From Bacillus sp. FJAT-28004 (GTDB lineage: Bacteria > Bacillota > Bacilli > Paenibacillales > Paenibacillaceae): a stretch of 64,000 nt of DNA. The DNA lies in NCBI RefSeq assembly GCF_001280845.1, contig NZ_LGHP01000001.1:365904-429903 (forward strand). The letters are read 5' to 3'. The notes under the pieces were generated by a model. That model had not been told where the DNA came from and did not search any database. It saw only the letters and a list, made by a program, of their open reading frames with translations. The position numbers and the translations under genes were made by a program. Shown in pieces: positions 19,054 through 26,979 of the stretch (position 1 is its first letter; each line of letters opens with the position of its first letter).

Positions 19054-19671
19054 CTGCAAACCTTACAAACAAAGCTTTTTGACTATGGGCAAGCAGAGAT
19101 TGAATATTTGACAAGCGTTGATGAAACGCTCGGTGCGGCCATAACTCGGCTAGGAAAAGTAGAGCGAATTATTATGCCGAATCTGTTCGCTGCGCTCGTT
19201 AATGCGATTGTAGGTCAGCTTATCTCGGCTAAGGCTGCCAATACCATTTGGGTAAGAATGCAGGAGCGGCTCGGAGAAATATCGCCCTCCAATATGGCTA
19301 AGCAGACTGCCGAACAGATTAAAAGCTGTGGGATAACGATGAAGAAGGCCATTTGTATAAAAAGCATTGCCGAGTCGATTATTCAGGGCGAGATTCAACT
19401 GGATGAGCTGCATAGCTTATCGGATGAAGAGGTGATCAAGAAGCTGATGACCTTAAAGGGAGTGGGCAAATGGACGGCAGAAATGCTGCTTATTCATGCC
19501 ATGGAGCGCCCTGATGTCGTCAGTTGGGGAGATATCGCTATTCGCCGCGGGATGATGAAGCTGTATGGTCTTGAAGCGCTGTCCAAAGAGCAATTCGATA
19601 GTTATCGGTTAAGCTATTCTCCCTTTGGCTCAGTGGCTTCTATTTATTTATGGACGCTGTCGATGGAATAA
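19054..19671 (+). CDS. DNA-3-methyladenine glycosylase (AlkA-like, HhH-GPD)
   Basis: A 205-residue base-excision glycosylase removing alkylated purines. The helix-hairpin-helix is LKGVGKWTAEMLL, followed by the catalytic Asp in SWGDIAIRRG. The only start with a good ribosome binding site is CTG at 19054, 6 nt after GGAGGAG (19041-19047). A stop lies in frame at 19039, and the next usable start, TTG 19108, would drop the conserved FDYGQAEIEYL segment. It is followed 18 nt later by the AlkD-like gene, so the pair forms a repair operon. Confidence 0.88.
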   Translation: MQTLQTKLFDYGQAEIEYLTSVDETLGAAITRLGKVERIIMPNLFAALVNAIVGQLISAKAANTIWVRMQERLGEISPSNMAKQTAEQIKSCGITMKKAICIKSIAESIIQGEIQLDELHSLSDEEVIKKLMTLKGVGKWTAEMLLIHAMERPDVVSWGDIAIRRGMMKLYGLEALSKEQFDSYRLSYSPFGSVASIYLWTLSME

Positions 19672-19689
19672 GTTCAAAGGAGTAAAAAC

Positions 19690-20385
19690 ATGGAAAAAGC
19701 AATCAAAGAACAGCTGTTAGAATGGGCGGAGGTCGATTACCAGAAGTTTTCTGCTGCGCTTATCCCTACTATTAATAATGTAATAGGCGTCCGGCTGCCA
19801 ACCCTGCGCAAGCTGGCCCAGACGATAGCAAGGGGAGACTGGCGTAACTATTTAAAGGATGCGGAAAGTGATTATTTTGAAGAGGTTATGCTGCAAGGAA
19901 TGGTCATCGGATATGCAAAAGCGGATATCGCAGACTTATTGCACTATGTCGCTGAATTTGTTCCGAAAATAGACAATTGGTCGGTTTGCGACAGCTTTTG
20001 CATTGGACTGAAATTTACGAAGGCGAATAAGTCGGCCGTGTGGGATTTTTTACAGCCGTATTTGGCCTCAGATAAGGAGTATGAGATCCGTTTTGGCGTC
20101 GTTATGCTGCTGGATTTCTATATCGAAGTAGAATACATTGATCGTGTATTGCAACGGCTAGACCAGACCAAGCGAGAGAGCTACTACGTCAAGATGGCGG
20201 TAGCATGGGCGTTATCGATTTGTTATATAAAGCTGCCTGAGCCTACTACGAAATATTTGGAGAGAGGTGCTAACTCGTTAGATGATTTCACCTACAACAA
20301 AGCTCTGCAAAAAATAACAGAATCATACCGCGTGGATCAAGAAACAAAAACAAGGATTCGCGGTATGAAACGAAAAAACAGTTAA
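19690..20385 (+). CDS. AlkD-like DNA alkylation repair protein
   Basis: A 231-residue all-helical HEAT-like repeat protein. VRLPTLRKLAQ near the N-terminus, FEEVMLQGMVIGYAK, and PKIDNWSVCDSF are the conserved elements of the COG4912 family. The Asp-Asn-Trp region lies in the DNA-binding cleft of AlkD, a glycosylase for bulky or cationic alkylated bases. The stop codon overlaps that of the convergent radical SAM gene. Activity on alkylated DNA is inferred from family and cluster. Confidence 0.88.
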   Translation: MEKAIKEQLLEWAEVDYQKFSAALIPTINNVIGVRLPTLRKLAQTIARGDWRNYLKDAESDYFEEVMLQGMVIGYAKADIADLLHYVAEFVPKIDNWSVCDSFCIGLKFTKANKSAVWDFLQPYLASDKEYEIRFGVVMLLDFYIEVEYIDRVLQRLDQTKRESYYVKMAVAWALSICYIKLPEPTTKYLERGANSLDDFTYNKALQKITESYRVDQETKTRIRGMKRKNS

Positions 20386-21200
20386 GGCTCAAAGCCTTCC
20401 TGGCTTACATAAATATGGTCCTCGGAAAAAACTTGCTTGAACCGCTCGTATACGATGCGATAAGCAGCCGGATGATACCATTCCTCAAGGCCTAGCTGTT
20501 CATATAAGGCATGGATTCCTAGTTGGCGGGTTCTTTTTCCACTGCTTCCGTCTCCCATAAAATAGTCATCAATGCATATGCGATCAACGAGCGGCTTTAG
20601 TATTTCGGCGAATTGCTCACTGCTCGGCAGCATGGGGGCAATCGTCGCTTGGGTTTTAACGCCTGCATCAGCGAGGAGCTGAAGCGTCTTTAGCCTAGCT
20701 TTAATTGGAGGCGCATTCGGTGAGAAATGCTTGCGAATGTCCTCGCGATCCGTTTCCACGGTCATACTGATGCGAACCTTTTCTCCAAGTCGCAAAAATA
20801 GATCAATATCTCGCTGAACTAGCGGGCTTCGGGTCTGCACAAACAAAAAATCGGGAGGATCATCAACCATCGCCTCCAGCAAGGAGCGGGTGATTTGTTC
20901 CTTATATTCAATAGGCTGATAAGGATCAGTGCTGGATGACATAAAGATGGTAACCGGGCCTTTGGCCTTCGCTTTTAAAAATTGTTTGCGAAAAACTTCA
21001 GCGGCGTCCTTCTTAATATCAACCCAAGTGCCCCACTCGGCGCCCCGAAATAAAGAAACAGGCATTTTCCGCACATAGCAGTAGGAACAGCCAAAGGTAC
21101 ACCCCGTATATGGGTTCAAGGAATGACTGTAGCCAGTAAGAAACCCCGTTCCTTTATTCAATAATGTTTTGGGCTGCGTATATAAATATTCGATTTGCAT
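20382..21200 (-). CDS. SPL-family radical SAM protein
   Basis: A 272-residue radical SAM enzyme. The iron-sulfur cluster motif is CTFGCSYCYV (C-x3-C-x2-C) near residue 35. Downstream STDPYQPIE and the SMTVETD segment are typical of the family containing spore photoproduct lyase and related small proteins. It is the last gene of an operon with adaB and adaA, 1-2 nt apart, so a role in nucleic acid repair or modification is plausible. It lacks the length of true spore photoproduct lyase (about 340 residues), so the substrate is unknown. Confidence 0.85.
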   Translation of the reverse strand: MQIEYLYTQPKTLLNKGTGFLTGYSHSLNPYTGCTFGCSYCYVRKMPVSLFRGAEWGTWVDIKKDAAEVFRKQFLKAKAKGPVTIFMSSSTDPYQPIEYKEQITRSLLEAMVDDPPDFLFVQTRSPLVQRDIDLFLRLGEKVRISMTVETDREDIRKHFSPNAPPIKARLKTLQLLADAGVKTQATIAPMLPSSEQFAEILKPLVDRICIDDYFMGDGSSGKRTRQLGIHALYEQLGLEEWYHPAAYRIVYERFKQVFSEDHIYVSQEGFEP

Positions 21201-21201
21201 A

Positions 21202-21717
21202 TTAGTGCTTCTCCAGCTGGAGCAGCTTTGTTTTCATTTCTATGCCGCCGCGATAGCCCGTTAGCGATCCGTTTTTTCCGATGACGCGATGGCAGGGGAT
21301 AGTAATTAAGATCGGATTTTCGCCAATCGCAGTGCCCACTGCACGAGAGGCCGATGGTCGCCGAATTTGATGGGCAATATCGGAGTAGGACTTCGTTTCA
21401 CCATAAGGAATCTCGCAAAGCGCCTTCCATACATCTTGTTGAAAGGCTGTTCCTTGATAGTCGAAGGGGATACTAAATTGCTTGCGCGAACCTTGAAAGT
21501 ATTCAGCCAGTTCTATCGTATAGGGTCGGAGCAGCTCTTCATTCTCCAGTAAGGTACTGCCCGGAAAGCGGGTATTTGCCCAGCGAATAAGCTCATCTAC
21601 CGGTTCATTCTGAGAGCCAATAAAACAAAGTCCTTCCGTTGTAGCTGCAATGTGTATGCTCCAGACCTCGTGAGTGAACAATGTCCAATAAATAGGCGGT
21701 TTAGTGTGGTTGGTCAT
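21202..21717 (-). CDS. adaB: Methylated-DNA-[protein]-cysteine S-methyltransferase (AdaB/Ogt type)
   Basis: A 171-residue suicide repair protein that moves methyl groups from O6-methylguanine to its own Cys142 in PCHRVIG. FQQDVWKALCEIPYGETKSY is the characteristic helix-turn-helix entry, and RAVGTAIGENP the Asn-hinge. I chose ATG 21717, which has GGAGGAGG 8 nt upstream, within the end of adaA; a longer in-frame reading to 21840 only copies adaA sequence. It follows the adaA-adaB order of Bacillus. Confidence 0.92.
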   Translation of the reverse strand: MTNHTKPPIYWTLFTHEVWSIHIAATTEGLCFIGSQNEPVDELIRWANTRFPGSTLLENEELLRPYTIELAEYFQGSRKQFSIPFDYQGTAFQQDVWKALCEIPYGETKSYSDIAHQIRRPSASRAVGTAIGENPILITIPCHRVIGKNGSLTGYRGGIEMKTKLLQLEKH

Positions 21718-22303
21718 TCGAATGAGCCTCCTCCATCTTCGTTTTCTGTAATTGCCGATAGGTTGCCGGCGTGCAGCCAGTCTTCTTTCTAAATAACGTG
21801 ACAAAATACGGTGTGTTGCGCAGGCCAACACTTGAGCCAATCTCTGAAATAGTCAAATCGGATGAAATCAGCTGTTCCTTGGCCTTATTGACTCGTATTT
21901 GCTGTATATATTCAACAGGTGTTATGTGTTTGATTTTTTTGAAGGTCCGATGCAAGTGGTAGGGGCTGCCGTGACAATGATCTGCAACGACTTGTAAAGT
22001 TAAGTTGTTCATATAGTTTCTATCGATATACTCGGCAGCTAAATGGATCCATTCATCATCAGGCAGGCGCTTCCCGGTAGGCTTGCACCGTTTGCATGGG
22101 CGAAAATGGGCAGATAAAGCTTGCTCGGCCGTACGGTAAATTGCAATATTTTCTTTATTGGGCGGTTTGGATTTGCAGGATGGCCGGCAAAATATGCCTG
22201 TCGTTTTCACCGCGTAAAAAAAGACCCCGTCATAAGAAGCATTGTTGCTTAAGATGGCATGCCACCTTACATCCGTCAATGTTTCTGAACTTTGTTCCTC
22301 CAT
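21701..22303 (-). CDS. adaA: AdaA-like methylphosphotriester-sensing AraC regulator
   Basis: A 200-residue activator of the adaptive response. The N-terminal zinc domain has C39, C43, C70 and C73 (FCRPSCKS and RPCKRCKP); the first Cys accepts methyl groups from phosphotriesters. The C-terminal ~100 residues carry two AraC helix-turn-helix motifs (TLQVVADHCHGSPYHLHRTF and ISEIGSSVGLRNTPYFVTLF). ATG 22303 lies 7 nt after AGAGGT; longer readings have no ribosome binding site. When methylated it should activate this operon. Confidence 0.93.
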   Translation of the reverse strand: MEEQSSETLTDVRWHAILSNNASYDGVFFYAVKTTGIFCRPSCKSKPPNKENIAIYRTAEQALSAHFRPCKRCKPTGKRLPDDEWIHLAAEYIDRNYMNNLTLQVVADHCHGSPYHLHRTFKKIKHITPVEYIQQIRVNKAKEQLISSDLTISEIGSSVGLRNTPYFVTLFRKKTGCTPATYRQLQKTKMEEAHSNDQPH

Positions 22304-22467
22304 TTTGCTCACCTCTATCATTAGTATAACCTCGAAAGTGAACGTATGTACGCATTTAGGAATGTAAAAGCAAGATAACGAAAGTGAGATACTTAGAGGT
22401 GAGACTTTGATCCTGATGTGCAATCGCGTAAAATAGGAAGAGCAACGGTTTTAAGGGAGGAGATCTC

Positions 22468-22944
22468 ATGGAAGCTAAAGTGATAACATTACCCCAATTT
22501 CATGTCGTAGGTTACAGTATTGAAGCTAATGTAAAAGAGTTTGAGTCGGGTCTTGGCAAGGACATTTATCGTTCGTTAGTTGAAAGAAAAGAAGAAATTC
22601 AAAATAGGAAAAATGAAAATGTTATTTTAATACAAGTTTATCCTATGAAAATGGATTTTGATCCTCTGGTGGATAAGTTTACGAATATAATCGGTTACGA
22701 AGTAAGTAAACAAGGCGATGCTTCATTAAATATGATAAATCATACGGTCACTGAAAGTAAGTATGTTACATACAAGCACAAGGGACTTGAATCCGAGCTT
22801 AGTCATTCGTACGGCTATGTATATGGCGATTGGATGAGTAAAACTGGAAATGAACCAAAAAATTATGATTTTGAAATTTGGGATGAGAGATATCAACCAG
22901 AAAGTCCAGACAATGAGATTGATTTGTATATCGCATTGAAATAA
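22468..22944 (+). CDS. GyrI-like small-molecule-binding protein (AraC effector-binding type)
   Basis: A 158-residue stand-alone domain of the Rob/BmrR-C/GyrI-like fold. The opening MEAKVITLPQFHVVGYS and the closing segment YDFEIWDERYQPESPDNEID show it, including the acidic Glu used in this family to contact cationic ligands. There is no DNA-binding domain. It is transcribed divergently from adaA and has GGGAGGAG upstream. It may sequester or sense a small compound; the ligand is unknown. Confidence 0.8.
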   Translation: MEAKVITLPQFHVVGYSIEANVKEFESGLGKDIYRSLVERKEEIQNRKNENVILIQVYPMKMDFDPLVDKFTNIIGYEVSKQGDASLNMINHTVTESKYVTYKHKGLESELSHSYGYVYGDWMSKTGNEPKNYDFEIWDERYQPESPDNEIDLYIALK

Positions 22945-22959
22945 TGAAAGGAGCACGAA

Positions 22960-24012
22960 ATGATGTCATTACCACTTTCGAAACAGCTTAATCGAGATTA
23001 TATGGTCAGCCAACTTGAGGCTTTACTGAACATACCAAGCCCTAGCGGGTACTGTATGGACATTGTGAAGTATTTAGGGGAGGAAGCGGAGAAGCTTGGC
23101 TATGCTTTAGAAATAACGCCAAAAGGCAATGGAATGATTACAATTCCAGGCGTTAGTTCCGAGAAGGTGATCGGTATAACCGCGCATCTGGATACGCTTG
23201 GAGCGATGGTTCGTTCTATCAAGTCTGATGGGAAACTTCGCTTCACGTCGATCGGGGGCTACAATATGCAAACGGTCGAAGGGGAGTATTGCGTTATTCA
23301 CACACGCGATGGCCGAAAATATGAGGGAACGGTTTTGTCTACGAAAGCCTCCGTGCATGTGTACTCTGATTCGCGGGAGTGGAAGCGTGAAGAAGCGAAT
23401 ATGGAAATTCGTATTGATGAGCTAGTGAAAACAAAAGCGGATACTGAGGGGCTGGGCATTTCTGTAGGCGATATTATTTCGTGGGAGCCGCGAGTACGCA
23501 TTTTTCCGAATGGCTGGGTGAAATCACGGCATTTGGACGATAAAGCAAGCGTAGCTGCACTGCTCGGATTAATGGAATGGTTCAAGCGTGAGGGGAATAC
23601 GCCTGCACATACGTTGAAGCTTATCTTCTCTACCTACGAAGAGGTTGGACACGGAAGCTCCTATATACCTGAGGATATAACGGAAATGATCGCGGTGGAC
23701 ATGGGGGCGCTTGGAGATGATCTTTCTGCGACAGAGCAGGATATATCCATTTGCGCCAAGGATTCGACTGGACCCTATGATTATAATATGACGACCAGGT
23801 TGATTGAGCTAGCCAAACGTGAAAAACTAGCATATGCAGTTGATATTTACCCGCATTATGGCTCCGATGCGTCGGCGGCGCTGCGTGGCGGAAGCAATAT
23901 TCGTGCGGCATTAATCGGACCGGGCGTTCATGCTTCCCACGGCATGGAACGAACTCACGCGGATGCGATTGTCAACACGTCGGCCTTGCTGCTGGCTTAT
24001 GTGATGGAGTAA
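22960..24012 (+). CDS. M42-family aminopeptidase / cellulase M-like metallopeptidase
   Basis: A 350-residue cytoplasmic dinuclear-metal aminopeptidase. Metal ligands are recognisable: His in TAHLDT, Asp in RHLDDKAS, the catalytic Glu-Glu in FSTYEEVGHG, Asp in AVDMG and His near the end in GMERTHADA. The substrate-binding stretch is PHYGSDASAA. It lies 15 nt after the GyrI-like gene behind AAAGGAG, so the two are probably co-transcribed. Two adjacent ATGs (22960, 22963) are equally possible starts. Confidence 0.92.
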   Translation: MMSLPLSKQLNRDYMVSQLEALLNIPSPSGYCMDIVKYLGEEAEKLGYALEITPKGNGMITIPGVSSEKVIGITAHLDTLGAMVRSIKSDGKLRFTSIGGYNMQTVEGEYCVIHTRDGRKYEGTVLSTKASVHVYSDSREWKREEANMEIRIDELVKTKADTEGLGISVGDIISWEPRVRIFPNGWVKSRHLDDKASVAALLGLMEWFKREGNTPAHTLKLIFSTYEEVGHGSSYIPEDITEMIAVDMGALGDDLSATEQDISICAKDSTGPYDYNMTTRLIELAKREKLAYAVDIYPHYGSDASAALRGGSNIRAALIGPGVHASHGMERTHADAIVNTSALLLAYVME

Positions 24013-24094
24013 TAAGCGGACGTGGTTTCGCATGACAAAAGCTGATATACCGGCTGTGAAGGTATAGTTGTGTGCTATGGTGTTAAGAGCGAAT

Positions 24095-24129
24095 AGAAGA
24101 GCATCGGGGATGTCGGTGCTCTTCTTTTT
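24095..24129 (+). terminator. Rho-independent terminator
   Basis: AGAAGAGCATCG pairs with CGGTGCTCTTCT around a 7-nt loop, followed by TTTTT. It ends the aminopeptidase operon. Confidence 0.85.
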
Positions 24130-24915
24130 GATGATTAATTTTGTCAAAATAGATAATGGAGTAGGACGTTAGTAGAAGTGCACTAATAGTTATATTGGAA
24201 CAAAATGATAGGATATGCTCGTTGATTTCAGTGCTTTCGAAGCTTTATATTTATCCCGAATGATGTTCGATAATCCTGATAGGTGCAAAATATAGATCAC
24301 TGAAAAGCATGAATGTTTAACCGAGAGCTATGGAATATCCGCTTTTTGGGCTTACTTCGGCCCTTTTTTTAGTTGAAACTCATCTTTCTTTTGTTTTTTA
24401 AGTGTAAATATTGGGTTTTTAGGTGTTAAAACGTACTGGAAAAAGAGAAATGCAAAATATGTCGAATGATGTTTTACTGCTGCTTAGGTAGGATGCTGGC
24501 CAATAGTCCCTTATTTTTTCGTTAAATGAGTGAAATTTTGAAAGGAATAGTTGACTGGATAAAAGTGGTAAAAAGACAAAATCCTTTATAATATATGGGT
24601 TAAAGAGAAAAAAATAAGCATGGATGTATGAGTCTGAAGTGGGACTTTCGCCAAACTACTGTAAAGCGCTTTCAAAAGTCAGAATTATCAATTTCAACGT
24701 AAAAAGCATGCCATGTTATATCCCACTATTCGCATCAATTAGGAGTCCGTACTTATGAAAACCATAATGAAAATGAGCAAGATTGTCTAAGTGACACCAT
24801 GTCTTTATTCCCTCAAGAATTATTATCATCTGTGTCATACTAGAGTGCAAAGAGAGACAAGAAGCTATCCAAAATTCAAAATGTACGAGTGAGCTGATGA
24901 ATGGAGGTTTCAGAG
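24130..24915 (+). promoter_or_regulatory. Long intergenic region with TATAAT and a cre-like site upstream of the exopolysaccharide locus
   Basis: No convincing gene lies in this 790-bp AT-rich stretch. A weak GGGC/GCCC hairpin followed by T7 ends near 24370. A TATAAT occurs at 24587-24592 without a clear -35. At 24661-24674, GTAAAGCGCTTTCA matches a palindromic CcpA (cre) site at 12 of 14 positions. It lies about 70 nt below the TATAAT and 240 nt above the small gene that precedes wzz. Carbon-catabolite control of the locus is a possibility only. Confidence 0.35.
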
Positions 24916-25200
24916 ATGAACGTTTCAAATCAGGAGCAGAAGCGGATGAAGCTGAAGCAGTTTTTGAAAATACTATCCGAGGACCCTTCTCTATTACAGA
25001 AAGACGAGCAATCGGAAGCAAGGTCGTTGCCTGAGCTGCTTATGGCAACCGGCTTCCCTATTCACAATGAACCGATCGACATGGCAAAGCTGGTGTCACA
25101 GCTGCTCGGTAAGATCGGCCTGCAAGCTTGCTCTGCCGATATGATGGAGCATGTGATGAATGGCGGGACCGTCGATGAGTTCATAAAGAACACGAGATAA
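24916..25200 (+). CDS. Small protein of unknown function
   Basis: About 94 residues, soluble, rich in Leu, Met and Glu, apparently helical throughout. It starts MNVSNQEQKRMKLKQFLKIL and ends VDEFIKNTR. I do not recognise a family; the first 30 residues (KQFLKILSEDPSLLQK) loosely recall Nif11-type leader helices, but no Gly-Gly cleavage site or core peptide is evident. ATG 24916 has GGAGG 8 nt upstream and is preferred to ATG 24901. Codon use and the ribosome binding site look normal. It is the last gene before the exopolysaccharide operon, separated by 165 bp, and may be its first or a regulatory gene. Confidence 0.6.
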   Translation: MNVSNQEQKRMKLKQFLKILSEDPSLLQKDEQSEARSLPELLMATGFPIHNEPIDMAKLVSQLLGKIGLQACSADMMEHVMNGGTVDEFIKNTR

Positions 25201-25364
25201 TAGATTTAACTTTTTTAGCAGGTATTCATAATAAAGAATAATCCTGTAAACGAATGACGTCCAAAAGTTCGCGTTTTGAATAATGAGAAAATTTTAATAT
25301 TCATTAAGAACAACTTTCGTGAAGCGCATGAACGGATGATTTTATTAGTAATGGAGGAAATGAT

Positions 25365-26120
25365 TTGGAATTAAAACAGTATTGGATCATCGTCAGAAGA
25401 AGGTTATTGATGATAGCCTTGATTATTTCAGTAAGCTGTCTGACCATCGGCATATACTCCAACTACTTTATCAAACCACAGTATGAAGCATCCGCTAAGT
25501 TAATCGTCAACCAAGTTAAGGAGAGCAGTTCGCTCATACCGAGCATAGACCTTGGATCGATAAACACCACGATTGGACTTATCAAAACCTATAAAGAAAT
25601 TTTGAGAACGCCACGAATGATGAAGCGGGTTGTAAAGCAATACCCGGATCTTGGTGTGACGTATGGCGAGCTAATCGGCAAGGTAAGCGTAAGTTCAGTG
25701 AATGAAACACAGGTCATGTCCATCTCGGTACGGGATGACTCTTATGAGCAAGCCGCAAAAATTGCGAATGCGGTTGCCATCGTTTTTCAAAAATCAGTTC
25801 CAGAGCTGATGAAGGTAGATAATGTTTCAGTGCTTGACCAAGCTGATCCACATGAACAACACGGTCCGGTTGCACCGAATCCAAAGATGAACATTGCGGT
25901 CACGTTCATGCTGGCATTGATGGCGGGTGTAGGCATATCCTTCCTGCTGGATTACTTGGATGACACGATTAAGACCGAGGAAGACATCGAGGCACTGCTG
26001 GAGGTACCGGTATTGACGTCGATTCCAAAGTTTGAAGAGCGTGATTCGATGGACAACAGCAGCAGCACTACGTTAATGCCGAATTCAGGGAGGGGAAAAA
26101 ATGTCTCATTTGATTCCTAA
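25365..26120 (+). CDS. Wzz-like polysaccharide co-polymerase / kinase modulator
   Basis: A 251-residue chain-length and kinase-activating subunit (EpsA/CapA type). A transmembrane segment lies at about residues 13-33, an extracellular Wzz domain follows (YEASAKLIVNQ), and a second transmembrane segment lies near 175-195 after the conserved Pro-rich GPVAPNPKMN. The cytoplasmic tail contains DYLDDTIKTEEDIE, which docks the tyrosine kinase. The start is TTG behind GGAGG. The 3' end overlaps the kinase gene by 20 nt. It opens the exopolysaccharide operon. Confidence 0.92.
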   Translation: MELKQYWIIVRRRLLMIALIISVSCLTIGIYSNYFIKPQYEASAKLIVNQVKESSSLIPSIDLGSINTTIGLIKTYKEILRTPRMMKRVVKQYPDLGVTYGELIGKVSVSSVNETQVMSISVRDDSYEQAAKIANAVAIVFQKSVPELMKVDNVSVLDQADPHEQHGPVAPNPKMNIAVTFMLALMAGVGISFLLDYLDDTIKTEEDIEALLEVPVLTSIPKFEERDSMDNSSSTTLMPNSGRGKNVSFDS

Positions 26121-26793
26121 GTGGAACTTAATTACCGAGCTTAATCCCAAATCGCCCATTTCTGAAGGGTACCGAATGCTGCGGACGAACATCGAGTTCT
26201 CGACGATAAATCAAAAGCTGCAAATTATTATGGTCACCTCTTCTAAACCAAGCGAGGGCAAAAGCACGACTTGCGCCAATATGGCTGTCGCTTTTGCTCA
26301 AGCAAACAAAAAGGTACTGCTGATTGATGCGGATCTTCGCAAGCCTTCTCAGCATCATATCTTTGGAAAGTCCAACCGGAGCGGTCTAACGACGGCTTTA
26401 TTGAACCAACTGAAACTCGAGGACATTATCCAGTTCACGAATACGGACAACCTGTCCATTATACAAGCGGGGCCTACGCCTCCCAATCCTTCAGAGCTGC
26501 TCTCGTCTTTGCAAATGGCGGATCTGCTTAAGACAGCTAGAGAGCGATACGATATGGTCATCATCGATACGCCGCCAATTATGTCAGTGACAGATGCTCA
26601 GATTGTGGCAACACAAAGTGATGGCGTCGTTCTCGTTATCGACTCGGGTAAAGTGAAAAAGGATATTGCACTTAAAGCAAAGGCGTCACTTGAGCATGTA
26701 AAAGCAAATCTTATCGGCGTCGTGCTGAATAAGATCAATCGAAATCATTCAGATATCTACTCTTACTACTACGGGGAAAAGACGGATGCTTAA
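26101..26793 (+). CDS. CpsD/CapB-family bacterial tyrosine kinase
   Basis: A 230-residue BY-kinase, homologous to EpsB/YwqD. Walker A is SSKPSEGKSTT (about residue 45), Walker A' VLLIDADLRKP, and Walker B MVIIDTPP. A C-terminal Tyr cluster, DIYSYYYGEK, is the autophosphorylation site. It works with the upstream Wzz-like membrane protein to control polymer length and export. No partner phosphatase gene of the YwqE/CpsB type is present in the window. Confidence 0.94.
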   Translation: MSHLIPKWNLITELNPKSPISEGYRMLRTNIEFSTINQKLQIIMVTSSKPSEGKSTTCANMAVAFAQANKKVLLIDADLRKPSQHHIFGKSNRSGLTTALLNQLKLEDIIQFTNTDNLSIIQAGPTPPNPSELLSSLQMADLLKTARERYDMVIIDTPPIMSVTDAQIVATQSDGVVLVIDSGKVKKDIALKAKASLEHVKANLIGVVLNKINRNHSDIYSYYYGEKTDA

Positions 26794-26945
26794 GCATCCT
26801 TGCTCCCGCAGCTAGAAGCAAGGAATAGATAGGTAATGTCTCCTGCACCTCTATCACCGGAGGCACTCGGTCATGCTGTGGGTCAGCCGACCTTAGACGT
26901 TAATCGTCAAGGGTGTGACGTGAGGAGGGGTTAAATGCCCCTTAA
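26794..26945 (+). ncRNA. Structured leader, candidate EAR (eps-associated RNA)-like element
   Basis: A GC-rich noncoding stretch lies between the kinase gene and galU, the place occupied by EAR between epsB and epsC in Bacillus. Visible pairings are TCCTTGCT/AGCAAGGA (26797-26804 with 26817-26824), GATAG/CTATC (26828-26832 with 26851-26855), and GTCTCC/GGAGGC (26838-26843 with 26859-26864), which crosses the previous helix as an H-type pseudoknot. Then come a two-part hairpin GGTC-GCTG/CAGC-GACC (26869-26892), GACG/CGTC (26896-26908) and AGGGG/CCCCT (26926-26942). EAR is known as a processive antiterminator in long eps operons. Synteny and structure support the call; sequence identity to EAR has not been tested. 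Confidence 0.55.
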
Positions 26946-26979
26946 GAACAAAAAAAATAATAGGATAGGGTGAAATCAA

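Noticed and set aside
24901..24915. ATG 24901 as start of the small gene
   Set aside because: The GGAGG at 24903-24907 lies inside that start; ATG 24916 is correctly spaced from it.
24716..25021. 101-codon minus-strand frame in the gap before the small gene
   Set aside because: It overlaps the ribosome binding site and start of the plus-strand small gene, and has no ribosome binding site of its own.
26926..26942. Rho-independent terminator before galU
   Set aside because: The AGGGG/CCCCT hairpin is followed by AAGAACAAAA, not a T-run on the plus strand.
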